Shown here in pieces: positions 11,395-19,999 of a stretch of DNA of 64,000 nt. Position numbers and translations under genes: made by a program. How positions within the stretch are numbered: position 1 is the first letter of the stretch; every line of letters starts with the position of its first letter. A model generated the notes under the pieces. The model saw only the letters and a list, made by a program, of their open reading frames with translations. It had not been told where the DNA came from and ran no database searches. This stretch comes from Mesorhizobium sp. (GTDB lineage: Bacteria > Pseudomonadota > Alphaproteobacteria > Rhizobiales > Rhizobiaceae): contig NZ_JANJTZ010000054.1 in the NCBI RefSeq assembly GCF_024710845.1, positions 18,570-82,569 of the forward strand, given 5' to 3'.

Positions 11395-12567
11395 TCAGCC
11401 AAGGATCGCGAGGCGTTCCGGCAGCGTCCGGATCGCCGCGCCGTCGGCATTGGCGAAGGCGAAGCGCAGCGAGCCTTCCTGCCGCTTGCCGAAGAACTCA
11501 CCCGGGATGACGAGGACGCCCGCCTCGCGGGCCATCCGTTCGGCCACGACCCGCGACGGCATCTCCCCGAACGGGTGCCGGACGAAGGCGAAATAGGCGC
11601 CGAGCGATTGCAGGTGCCAGCCGGGCAGCGCGCCCATCGCCGAACGCAAGGCCTGCGCCCGCGCCATGATCTCGCGACGGTTGTTCTCCCGCCACCCGGC
11701 CAGCGCGGGCAGTCCCTTCGCCACCGCCGCCTGGGGCGGGCGCGGCGCGCAGATCTGCAGGTTGTCCATGATCTTGGCGATCTCGTCGACCATGGCCGGC
11801 GACGCCGTCACCGCGCCCAGCCGGTGCCCGGGAATGCAGAAGGACTTCGAGAATGAATAGAGCTGGACGAGATTGTCCTCCCAGCCGTCGATGCTGAGCA
11901 GTCCGTGCGGCGGCTCCGATCCCGGCGGCAGGAAGTCGCGATAGGTCTCGTCGAGGATCAGCCAGGCGCCCCTCTCCCGGCAGATGTCGAACAGGCGTCG
12001 CAGCAGCTCCGGCGGATAGACCGCTCCGGTCGGATTGTTGGGCGTCACCAGGGCGAGCGCCTTGGCGCCTCCGGCAAATGCCGCCTCGACCATTTCCGCA
12101 TCGGGCAGGAAACCCGATGCCGGATCGAGGTCGACATAGTCGATGCCGATGCCGAGCATGGCGAGCGTGGTCTCGTGGTTGAAATAGCAGGGATTGGTCA
12201 TCAGGATCCTCTCGCCCGCACCGGCGATCGCCATCGCCGAGGCGAAGAAGGCCTGGTTGCAGCCCGACGTGATCTGGATGTTCGATCCGTCGAGCGCTGC
12301 GCCGTAGAGAGCGCCGACATGTGCCGCATAGGCCTGGCGCAGCGCCGTCTCTCCTTCGATCGGCCCATAGCCGGCAAAGGCGCGGTCGGCCGCCGCCTCC
12401 CCGAGCCAGGCCAGCAAATCGGGATGCGGCGGATATCCGGGCACCGCCTGCGACAGGTCGAGCAGCGGACCGTGCCGGCCATCATAGGCGCGCGCCCAGG
12501 CCTGGACGGCCGGAACAGGCGGCGGCGATTGCCCGGCGACGAGTGGGTTGAAGCGGGCATGCGTCAT
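11395..12567 (-). CDS. PLP-dependent class I/II aminotransferase
   Basis: Fold-type I aminotransferase of 390 residues. Visible features are the substrate/cofactor segment TPNNPTGAVYPP, the LDETYRDF motif carrying the PLP-contacting Asp and Tyr, and SFSKSFCIPGHRLGAV with the Schiff-base Lys near residue 241. It starts with ATG (MTHARFNPLV). It stands alone, convergent with ndvA, with the two stop codons touching as TGA|TCA. Substrate cannot be read from the sequence; the family includes aspartate/tyrosine/aromatic and N-succinyldiaminopimelate transaminases. I see no operon partner, since the upstream side is a repeat-filled intergenic region. Confidence 0.9.
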   Translation of the reverse strand: MTHARFNPLVAGQSPPPVPAVQAWARAYDGRHGPLLDLSQAVPGYPPHPDLLAWLGEAAADRAFAGYGPIEGETALRQAYAAHVGALYGAALDGSNIQITSGCNQAFFASAMAIAGAGERILMTNPCYFNHETTLAMLGIGIDYVDLDPASGFLPDAEMVEAAFAGGAKALALVTPNNPTGAVYPPELLRRLFDICRERGAWLILDETYRDFLPPGSEPPHGLLSIDGWEDNLVQLYSFSKSFCIPGHRLGAVTASPAMVDEIAKIMDNLQICAPRPPQAAVAKGLPALAGWRENNRREIMARAQALRSAMGALPGWHLQSLGAYFAFVRHPFGEMPSRVVAERMAREAGVLVIPGEFFGKRQEGSLRFAFANADGAAIRTLPERLAILG

Positions 12568-12720
12568 GTCGGATCTGGTCCCCGATGGCGGTTCGCGTCA
12601 CTGATGCGAAGCGGTGGGGGAAAGGTCGCCGAAAAACCGAGCCGGAACAAGGGACGGTTGACGCCGCTTCCTTCTTCTCGCCGGAGCAAGGCGCTACGTC
12701 CACGAGGCCACCCGCACGCC

Positions 12721-12897
12721 GTCATCCTCGGGCTGGCCCTTCAGGCGTTCGATTGGCTTCGCGAGGTCCACTGGACCTTGCAATTCGCCCGATGGGCGAA
12801 CCGCCATCTCACCCCGAGGATCTGCCGGCGTTGATGCGATGGGCGGTTCAGATACGGACGAGCGCAGGTAGATCCTCGGGTCAAGCCCGAGGATGAC
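12721..12897. repeat. Intergenic palindromic mosaic element (GTCATCCTCGGGCT termini)
   Basis: A 177-base element bounded by a perfect 14-base inverted repeat, GTCATCCTCGGGCT at 12721-12734 and AGCCCGAGGATGAC at 12884-12897. The right end also forms its own hairpin, ATCCTCGGG (12872-12880) with CCCGAGGAT (12886-12894) and a five-base loop. It occupies most of the 358-base gap between the aminotransferase and the next gene. The termini look like the dispersed palindromic intergenic repeats common in rhizobial genomes; copy number cannot be checked from one window. I see no gene in the rest of 12568-12925. Confidence 0.7.
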
Positions 12898-12925
12898 GCC
12901 GCGCGTGGGATGGACCGTCGGCTTC

Positions 12926-13792
12926 TCACGACGTGTCGCGCCTCGCCTCCCAGGCGAAATAGTGAAGGTCGCGCAGCACGTCGTCGACCGCGTGTTCTGC
13001 GCGTGGCGAGCCGGGGCAGTGGAGGCCATAGGCGCGGCCGGGACGCAACGGCGAGAGGCGGCCGGCGCGGCCGGTCTTGCGCAGGGCCGTGCAGCGGGCC
13101 TGCCAGCGGGCGAGGCGCATCGCCTGGCGCGGCAGGTCGCCGAGCGCCCGGCTCAAGGCTTCGAGACGCAGGCGAAGGTATCCGGCATCGATCGGATCGT
13201 TGGGCGAGGGATCGTGCCTGGGCGCGATCGCGAAGAGCGGCGTCCAGCCGGGAATGGAGATTCGCGGCACGCCGGAGGTGCGGATGTGGAACGGCGGCGC
13301 GTCCGGATCGGGCAGCGGGTCGAGGAGAGGGAACGAGAGTTTGCGTTGGGCCGTCGCTTCGACAGACGCTTCCGTCTCGGCGGCGGTGCCGAGCGCAAGG
13401 CCGAGGCCCGGGACAACGATGGGGACGTGCGTGACCAGCGGGCCGCGGTTAGGCCGGAGCGGCGGTAGCGCAGGCTTCGCCGCCACCATGTCGCGGCCGA
13501 CGACGACGATCAGCCGTCGCACGGCAGCTTCCGCCGCGCGCAGCAGGCGGTAGACGGCGCGGTGGACGCGGCGGGGGAGCGTCGGGCTCGCCAGATCCCC
13601 CTCACCAGGTCCGGCTAACGCCTCGGCTTTGCCTCGGCGAGCCGAACCATCCTCTCCCACAAGGGGCGAGGAAAAGGCGAGCCCGGCCATGATGCACAGC
13701 GTGGTGATGATGGGGCCGAGCAGCCGGACATTGCGCTCGATCACAAGATCCCAGTCGATGCCTCCGTCACTCACCTCATCCCAACTGCTCAC
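12926..13792 (-). CDS. Hypothetical membrane-anchored protein with an in-frame repeat insertion
   Basis: Unrecognised 288-residue protein. The GTG start is supported by a strong AAAGGAGG ribosome-binding site five bases upstream. Residues about 24-42 (VRLLGPIITTLCIMAGLAF) form one hydrophobic segment, suggesting a membrane anchor; the rest is Arg/Pro/Ala-rich, with LPDPDAPPFHIRTSGVPRISIPGW in the middle. Residues about 41-66 are encoded by a palindromic repeat unit rather than ordinary coding sequence, and the frame stays open through it. Mosaic elements lie on both sides. Function unknown. The clear RBS and length support a real gene, but it could be decaying. Confidence 0.55.
   Translation of the reverse strand: MSSWDEVSDGGIDWDLVIERNVRLLGPIITTLCIMAGLAFSSPLVGEDGSARRGKAEALAGPGEGDLASPTLPRRVHRAVYRLLRAAEAAVRRLIVVVGRDMVAAKPALPPLRPNRGPLVTHVPIVVPGLGLALGTAAETEASVEATAQRKLSFPLLDPLPDPDAPPFHIRTSGVPRISIPGWTPLFAIAPRHDPSPNDPIDAGYLRLRLEALSRALGDLPRQAMRLARWQARCTALRKTGRAGRLSPLRPGRAYGLHCPGSPRAEHAVDDVLRDLHYFAWEARRDTS
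13597..13671. repeat. Palindromic repeat unit inside a coding sequence
   Basis: About 75 bases running from CCCCTCACCAGG to AAGGGGCGAGG, with an internal stem TCGGCT (13623-13628) / AGCCGA (13640-13645) and a tandem pair GCCTCGGC (13620-13627 and 13631-13638). This layout is typical of dispersed intergenic repeats in Mesorhizobium-like genomes, yet it lies within the reading frame of the hypothetical protein, encoding roughly PLVGEDGSARRGKAEALAG. Only one copy occurs in the window. Confidence 0.6.
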
Positions 13793-13876
13793 CTGCGCCT
13801 CCTTTCAGCGCGGACAGTGTGGTGGAGAGGCGCAAGGAGGTGGATAGATCTTTTCGCTGCGGGACGATCGGAAGCT

Positions 13877-14019
13877 CCGTCATCCCGGCGACCGGAGGTC
13901 AGCCGGGAAACATTGATCGCCGGGAGAGAGGCGCCGTCTGTCATGCCGCGGAGGCGTTTTCGGCGTGTAACCGGAGGGAGGAATAGATCCCGCATGGCCT
14001 TCGGCCTGCGGGATGACGG
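13877..14019. repeat. Intergenic palindromic mosaic element (CCGTCATCCCG termini)
   Basis: A 143-base element bounded by a perfect 11-base inverted repeat, CCGTCATCCCG (13877-13887) and CGGGATGACGG (14009-14019). It contains two separate hairpins: TCCCGGC (13883-13889) with GCCGGGA (13902-13908), and ATCCCGCA (13987-13994) with TGCGGGAT (14007-14014) enclosing GGCCTTCGGCC. It lies in the 470-base gap 13793-14262, which otherwise holds no gene I can support. Confidence 0.7.
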
Positions 14020-14262
14020 GCGGAGGGGGGCGGCATGGTGGCGGGAAACGCAGGCGGCGGGCCCACAAACGCCAAAGGCGCCTGGCCGGAAGACGGTGGA
14101 TCGGAAGAGGCGGTGGCGTGGCGAAAGGCGAGTGGGCAAGGCGTGCGCGCGGGAGACCCGGAAAATCGGTCCACGGGACGCATGTGATGCAATTCATGTC
14201 GGCGCGGCCGCAGAGGTGCAGAATTGACTTCCGGGGCGGGACATCCCGGAAGGAACACGCAC

Positions 14263-14658
14263 ATGCTGGCTTATGCAATCGACAAGTCACGCCTCGCCAC
14301 CGACGGCAAGGAATATCTGAAACTTCTCGCTTCGAATGCCGACTGGATCATCCGCGACAAGGCGAGCCTCATGGTCAACCGCAAGGCCGTGCCGGGTCTC
14401 GCCAAGCTGCCCGACGCGGACTTCCGCGCCTTCGCCGACAGCCTGGAATTCAAGGGCGGCGGGCTTGCCCACGGCAATTATCGCCCGCTGATGATGAACC
14501 TGACGCTGACCGAACTGTTCGAGGTGTTCGAAGCCTTCGGCATGGGGCGCGACTATTTCCTGCGCATTCACGAGTACGACTGCGCGGGCGGCGGCTGCTC
14601 GTTCTCGTTCTGGTCGTTCTGCGCCAGCAATTGCCATCCGGCCGTCGTCGAACAGTGA
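14263..14658 (+). CDS. Small protein with a four-cysteine C-terminal tail, function unknown
   Basis: 131 residues. I choose the ATG at 14263 (MLAYAIDKSRL), which has GGAAGGAA about eight bases upstream, over the track's TTG at 14224. The first 105 or so residues look globular and mostly helical. The last 25 are very different, with cysteines spaced CX4CX7CX3C in a Gly/Ser/Phe/Trp context (CAGGGCSFSFWSFCASNC), ending HPAVVEQ. There is no signal peptide or transmembrane segment. The next gene is convergent 13 bases away, so it is a single-gene unit. I do not recognise the family; the tail could bind metal or be a modified core peptide, but no modifying enzyme is adjacent. Confidence 0.7.
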   Translation: MLAYAIDKSRLATDGKEYLKLLASNADWIIRDKASLMVNRKAVPGLAKLPDADFRAFADSLEFKGGGLAHGNYRPLMMNLTLTELFEVFEAFGMGRDYFLRIHEYDCAGGGCSFSFWSFCASNCHPAVVEQ

Positions 14659-14671
14659 ACGGCGCGGATTC

Positions 14672-15739
<1,068 letters not shown>

Positions 15740-15751
15740 GGGTTCTTCCGG

Positions 15752-16537
15752 TTAGTGGAGCTGCGCCGGCGCCCGGGGGGCGAAGCGGGAGACGACCTGG
15801 ATGAGGGCCATGCAGCCCCATGTGATGGCAAAGGCGATGACCGCGAGCGCAGCGGGTTCGTAGGCGCGGTTGGCGCCGAGAAGCTGCATGTAGGGCCCGA
15901 AGGCGGGACGGTTGAGGAGTGCTGCCAGCGTGAACTCGCCGATGACGATGGCGAAGGTCAGGAACGCGCCGGACATGACCGCGACCAGCACGTTGGGCAG
16001 GATGATGCGGGCGAGGATGGTGATCCACCCGGCGCCGAGCGATTGCGCCGCCTCTGTCAGCGTGCCGACGTCGATCGTGCGCAGTCCCGTATCGACCGCC
16101 CGGTACATGTAGGGCAGCGCCAGCGTCGCATAGCCGAACATCAACAGGATGTTGGTGCCGGTGGCCGAGCCGGTGAGCGGCAGGAAGCTCGACGTGTTGT
16201 AGAGCCGGATGTAGCCGAAGACGATGACGATGGCCGGGATGACCAGCGGCAGAAGCGTGATGAACTCGATATAGGGCCTGAGCCCCGGCAGCCTGAGCCG
16301 CACCCAGTAGGCCGTCGGCACGATCAGCACGACGCCGAAGATGATGGTCGCGATCGCCATCCCGACCGAATAGGCAAAGGTTTCCTGGAACCTCGGATCG
16401 GCGAGCACCTTGGCATAGGCGTCGAAGGAATAGACGCCGCGGCGCATCTTGAGCGAGAACTCAGTCATGCCGAGCAGCGGCAGGATGAAGTAGAGCATGC
16501 CGAAGATGACGGCCGCCCAGGCCCAGAACTTTCTCAT
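15752..16537 (-). CDS. ABC transporter permease, PotC-like
   Basis: Inner-membrane permease of 261 residues with about six hydrophobic segments. The EAA loop, where the ATPase docks, is visible as LTEAAQSLGAGWITILARIILPN. I start at MRKFWAWAAVIFGM because its ATG overlaps the stop of the preceding permease as ATGA (16534-16537); the longer track ORF runs backwards through that gene in another frame. Forms a heterodimer with the next permease in the PotB/PotC manner. Confidence 0.9.
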   Translation of the reverse strand: MRKFWAWAAVIFGMLYFILPLLGMTEFSLKMRRGVYSFDAYAKVLADPRFQETFAYSVGMAIATIIFGVVLIVPTAYWVRLRLPGLRPYIEFITLLPLVIPAIVIVFGYIRLYNTSSFLPLTGSATGTNILLMFGYATLALPYMYRAVDTGLRTIDVGTLTEAAQSLGAGWITILARIILPNVLVAVMSGAFLTFAIVIGEFTLAALLNRPAFGPYMQLLGANRAYEPAALAVIAFAITWGCMALIQVVSRFAPRAPAQLH

Positions 16538-17421
16538 TTGAGCCACCGCTCCGAACGTGCGCGCAGCCAGATGTAGATCGTGTTGGCGATGCCGGTGACG
16601 ACGATCATGCCGAAGGCGAGCGCGTAGCCGAGATGCGGGTCGCCGAGCACGTCGCCGCGGATCTGCGCGAACAGCAGGATCGGCACGATCGACAGCGACG
16701 AGCCGGTGAGCGCGATCGCGGTCGCCACCGCGCCGAAGGCGTTGGCGAACAGGAGCGCCAGCGTGCCCAGCAGCGACGGAAACAGGATCGGCAGGGCGAT
16801 CATTGTCCAGTACTGCCGTCCGGTTGCGCCGAGAATGCTGGCCGCCTCTCGCCATTCGCGCTTCAGCCCGTCGAGCGCCGGCGTGATGATCAGGATCATC
16901 AGCGGAATCTGGAAGAAGAGATAGGTGAGCGTCAGGCCCCAGAAGGACAGGAGGTTGAAGCCGAGCGAGCGCAGGTCGATGCCGAGCTGGGTGCGCAGGA
17001 ACACCGTGACGAGGCCGATCGGCCCGAGCGTGGCGATGAAGGCGAAGGCGAGCGGCACGCCCGCGAAGTTCGAAGCCACACCCGAAAAGGTCAGCAGCGG
17101 CGAACGCACCCAGTTGGGCAGCCCGCCGAGCACGACGGCCGCCGCCATCGCGAAGCCGACGATACAGCCGAGGATGGCCGAGGCCAGGCTGATGCGGATG
17201 GAGATCCAGTAGGCTGCCATGATCGACGGCGTGAACAGGCCCTGGACGTTCTTCAGCGTGAACTCGCCGGCCGGGTTCTGGAAGGCGCCGATGACGATGT
17301 TCATCGTCGGCAGGATGAGAAACAGAAGCGCGAAGATGAGGAACGGCGCGACGCCCAGCCAGTCGAGCGGCAGCCGCAACCTTGGCTTCTCAGACTGCGC
17401 GGGCGGTGCGCTTGCCGTCAT
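16534..17421 (-). CDS. ABC transporter permease, PotB-like
   Basis: Inner-membrane permease of 295 residues, about six transmembrane segments, with the EAA loop WREAASILGATGRQYWTMIALPILFPS. I use the ATG giving MTASAPPAQ (17421) instead of the upstream track start, since the extra residues look like intergenic translation. The N-terminal 25 residues are cytoplasmic and proline-rich, then LGVAPFLIFALLFLILP begins the first helix. It follows the binding-protein gene by 68 bases and overlaps the next permease by four. Confidence 0.9.
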   Translation of the reverse strand: MTASAPPAQSEKPRLRLPLDWLGVAPFLIFALLFLILPTMNIVIGAFQNPAGEFTLKNVQGLFTPSIMAAYWISIRISLASAILGCIVGFAMAAAVVLGGLPNWVRSPLLTFSGVASNFAGVPLAFAFIATLGPIGLVTVFLRTQLGIDLRSLGFNLLSFWGLTLTYLFFQIPLMILIITPALDGLKREWREAASILGATGRQYWTMIALPILFPSLLGTLALLFANAFGAVATAIALTGSSLSIVPILLFAQIRGDVLGDPHLGYALAFGMIVVTGIANTIYIWLRARSERWLK

Positions 17422-17489
17422 CTGGACAATCGTTTCGACAAAGGAGGACCTGCCCCGCACAATCGCGGGGCAGGCGAGCTTTCAGGCGC

Positions 17490-18596
17490 TTACTGAACGT
17501 TGGCGCCGACGACCTTGTCCCAGCCGCCGGTGACGGCGGCCTTGTTCTCGTTGACCTCGTCAAGCGTCGGGAAGTAGGCCGCCTCGTAGGAAGCCGCCGG
17601 CGGCAGCTTGTCGAGGAGTTCCTGCGGGATGACGCCGCGCTTGGCCATGTCGTTGAAGCGGATCGGGTGGCAGTAGCCCTTGAGCCAGCCGAGCTGTCCC
17701 TCGTCGGAATAGAGATACTCCATCCACAGCTTCGCCGCATTCGGATGCGGCGCGTAGGCGCTGATCGCCTGGACGTAGACGCCAGCGAGCACGCCCGACT
17801 TCGGCACGACGACTTCGACCGGCGGGTTGCCGGCGAGCGTGTCCTTGGCGGCGAGCGCGTTGTAGTCCCACATCACGACGATCGGGGTGGCGCCCTGGGC
17901 CAGCGTGCCGGCCTTGCCGATCACCGGCACGAAGTTGCCAGCCTTGTTGAGTTCGGCGAAGAACTCGAGCCCCTTTTCGCCGGCTTCCTTGCCGGGCTTG
18001 CCGCCCTTGGCCATGCCGGCCGCGAGCGCCGCCAGGATCGCCTGGTTGGACGCGCGCGGATCACCGGCCAGAGCCACCTGGCCCTTGTATTCCGGCTTCA
18101 GGAGATCGGCCCAGTCGGTGGGCGTGTTGGGGACGAGGTCCTTGTTCACGATCAGCGACATCACGCCGTAGTAGTCGCCATACCAGTGGCCGTCCGCGTC
18201 CTTGGCGCCCTCCGGGATCGAATCCCAGGTCGAGACCTTGTACGGCTGGACCAGGCCTTCGGCCTTGGAGGACGGGCCGAAGGCCAGGCCGACGTCGATC
18301 ACGTCAGGCGCCTGCGGGCCCTTGTTGTCCTTGTTCGCCTTGATCGCCTCGATCTCGTCCGCCGAACCGGCGTCGGGATTGAGTTCGTTCACGGTGATCT
18401 CCGGATACTTCTTCTTGAAGCCTTCAATGACCCCGCCATAACCGCACCAGTCGTGCGGCAGCGCGATCGTGGTCAGCATGCCTTCCGCCTTGGCGGCAGC
18501 TTCGATCGCCGCCAGATCCTGGGCCGACGAGATCGCCGACGAAGCCATCAGCGTCGCCGCCGTGACCGAAAGGATCTTCCCCATTGTCTTGAACAT
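17490..18596 (-). CDS. Periplasmic substrate-binding protein of a PotD/AfuA-like ABC importer
   Basis: Solute-binding protein, 368 residues, with a Sec signal peptide (MFKTMGKILSVTAATLMASSAISSA, cleaved before QDL). The ATG at 18596 has AAGGAG six bases upstream, so the 13 earlier residues of the track ORF are dropped. The fold is extracellular solute-binding family 1, as in polyamine, thiamine and iron binders (VGLAFGPSSKAEGLVQPY, WYGDYYGVMSLIVNKDLVPNTPTDW). It heads the importer operon and has its own promoter. A polyamine-like or other small cationic substrate is plausible but not shown; it need not belong to the adjacent alcohol-dehydrogenase operon. Confidence 0.88.
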   Translation of the reverse strand: MFKTMGKILSVTAATLMASSAISSAQDLAAIEAAAKAEGMLTTIALPHDWCGYGGVIEGFKKKYPEITVNELNPDAGSADEIEAIKANKDNKGPQAPDVIDVGLAFGPSSKAEGLVQPYKVSTWDSIPEGAKDADGHWYGDYYGVMSLIVNKDLVPNTPTDWADLLKPEYKGQVALAGDPRASNQAILAALAAGMAKGGKPGKEAGEKGLEFFAELNKAGNFVPVIGKAGTLAQGATPIVVMWDYNALAAKDTLAGNPPVEVVVPKSGVLAGVYVQAISAYAPHPNAAKLWMEYLYSDEGQLGWLKGYCHPIRFNDMAKRGVIPQELLDKLPPAASYEAAYFPTLDEVNENKAAVTGGWDKVVGANVQ

Positions 18597-18697
18597 ATTC
18601 TTCTCCTTGAGACTGACGCCCACAGGCACCGGCAACGCGGGTATCCGCTTCCCATGACAAACGGATGAATGTCCTGCGAAGTCTGCGCCTTGCCGAA

Positions 18698-18726
18698 ATT
18701 AAAGCGGTTTCCACACTTTAGTGCAA
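18698..18726 (-). promoter_or_regulatory. Sigma70-like promoter for the ABC importer operon
   Basis: Reading the minus strand, a -35 box TTGCAC (18721-18726) and a -10 box TTTAAT (18698-18703) are separated by exactly 17 bases and point at the binding-protein gene about 100 bases downstream. The stretch is notably AT-rich for this window. Confidence 0.6.
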
Positions 18727-18757
18727 TTAGCCGGCGTGCCTAATTTTACCGGCTAAT
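18726..18757. promoter_or_regulatory. Inverted repeat abutting the ABC-operon promoter
   Basis: Perfect 9-base arms ATTAGCCGG (18726-18734) and CCGGCTAAT (18749-18757) around a 14-base AT-rich spacer. On the minus strand it ends exactly where the -35 box begins, the position expected for an activator or repressor site. It could alternatively be the transcript end of the alcohol dehydrogenase operon, but no U-run follows the stem on that strand. Confidence 0.45.
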
Positions 18758-18809
18758 GATTTGTCGAGACTTCGCCGGCCCGCGGTATCGCGGCAGGCCG
18801 GCAGGCGCC

Positions 18810-19982
18810 TCAAAGCTTGCCCTCGATCGCGTTCTCGAGAACCTCGAGCGCCGCTTTCTTCGTGAACTTGACCGGGTTCGAGCCCGTCGACGGGTCGGCC
18901 ACCGCCATCTCGGCGATCATCGCCTTGCGCTTCTTGTCCATGTCCAGGCCCTTGACCAGCTCGGGCAGCGTGTGCGGCACCTTCAGCTGCTTGCGCAGCT
19001 TGAGCACCGCCTTGGCGAAGCCCTCGTAGCCGCCCTTGATGCCGAGATAGGCGGCCGCCCGCGTCAGCCGCTCCTCGATCGCCGGGCGGTTGAAGGCGAG
19101 CACGTAGGGCATGAACACCGCATTGGTCATGCCGTGATGGGTGTCGTAGAGCGCCCCGATCGGATGCGACAGCGAGTGGATGGCGCCGAGCCCCTTCTGG
19201 AAGGCGGTGGCGCCCATGGCGGCGGCGCTCATCATGTGGGCGCGGGCGGTGAGATCCGTCGGGGTGGCGACGGCCTTGGGCAGGTTCTCGAACACGAGCC
19301 GCATGCCTTCGAGCGCGATGCCGTCCGCCATCGGATGGTAACCGGGCGCGCAATAGGCCTCGAGGCAGTGCGCCAGCGCGTCCATGCCGGTGCCGACGGT
19401 GATGAAGGCCGGCATGCCGACCGTCAGCTCCGGATCGGCGATGACGATGGCGGGCAGCATCTTCGGGTGGAAGATGATCTTCTTGGTGTGGCTCTCCTCG
19501 TGGGTCAGCACCGCCGCGCGGCCGACTTCGGAGCCGGTGCCCGCCGTCGTCGGCACCGCGACGATCGGTGCGATCTTCGAGGCATCCGCCCGGGTCCACC
19601 AGTCGCCGATGTCCTCGAAGTCCCAGACCGGCCGCGTCTGGCCGGCCTGGAAGGCGATCAGCTTGCCGAGGTCGATGGCCGAGCCGCCGCCGAAGACGAT
19701 GGCGCCGTCATGCTTGCCCTTCTTCCAAGCGGCGATGCCGGCAGCGAGGTTGGCTTCGACCGGGTTCGGCTTGACGTCGGAGAAGACGGCATAGGGCACG
19801 CCGGCGTCGTCGAGGATCTTGAGCGCCTTCGCCACCACCGGCAGCTTCACCAGCCCCGGATCGGTGACGAAAAGCGGCTTCTTGATACCGGCGGCGGCGA
19901 GCGCATCCGGCAGTTCCGAGATGCGCCCCGCGCCGAAGCGGATGGTGGTCGGGTAGTTCCATTTGGAAACGAGCTTGGTCAT
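18810..19982 (-). CDS. Iron-containing (type III) alcohol dehydrogenase
   Basis: NAD(P)-dependent, metal-dependent alcohol dehydrogenase of 390 residues. Nucleotide-binding motif GGGSAIDLGK, then PTTAGTGSEVGRAAV. Metal ligands fit the family's D-H-H-H set: DALAH, then HSLSHPIGALYDTHHG. The ATG at 19982 gives MTKLVSKWNYP; the 727-residue track ORF is an upstream read-through of the aldehyde dehydrogenase in another frame. Last gene of the operon, 17 bases after the aldehyde dehydrogenase, so a likely pair oxidising an alcohol to an acid. In context I infer it oxidises a gamma-glutamyl amino alcohol. Confidence 0.92.
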   Translation of the reverse strand: MTKLVSKWNYPTTIRFGAGRISELPDALAAAGIKKPLFVTDPGLVKLPVVAKALKILDDAGVPYAVFSDVKPNPVEANLAAGIAAWKKGKHDGAIVFGGGSAIDLGKLIAFQAGQTRPVWDFEDIGDWWTRADASKIAPIVAVPTTAGTGSEVGRAAVLTHEESHTKKIIFHPKMLPAIVIADPELTVGMPAFITVGTGMDALAHCLEAYCAPGYHPMADGIALEGMRLVFENLPKAVATPTDLTARAHMMSAAAMGATAFQKGLGAIHSLSHPIGALYDTHHGMTNAVFMPYVLAFNRPAIEERLTRAAAYLGIKGGYEGFAKAVLKLRKQLKVPHTLPELVKGLDMDKKRKAMIAEMAVADPSTGSNPVKFTKKAALEVLENAIEGKL

Positions 19983-19999
19983 CACATGGTCTTTCGGGA

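Noticed and set aside
12926-13792. Pseudogene call for the repeat-containing hypothetical gene
   Set aside because: The frame is intact through the repeat and the ribosome-binding site is strong, so I keep it as a gene of uncertain status.
12721-14019. CRISPR-like array
   Set aside because: The repeats are palindromic mosaics of differing sequence and orientation, without regular direct repeats and spacers, and no cas genes are present.
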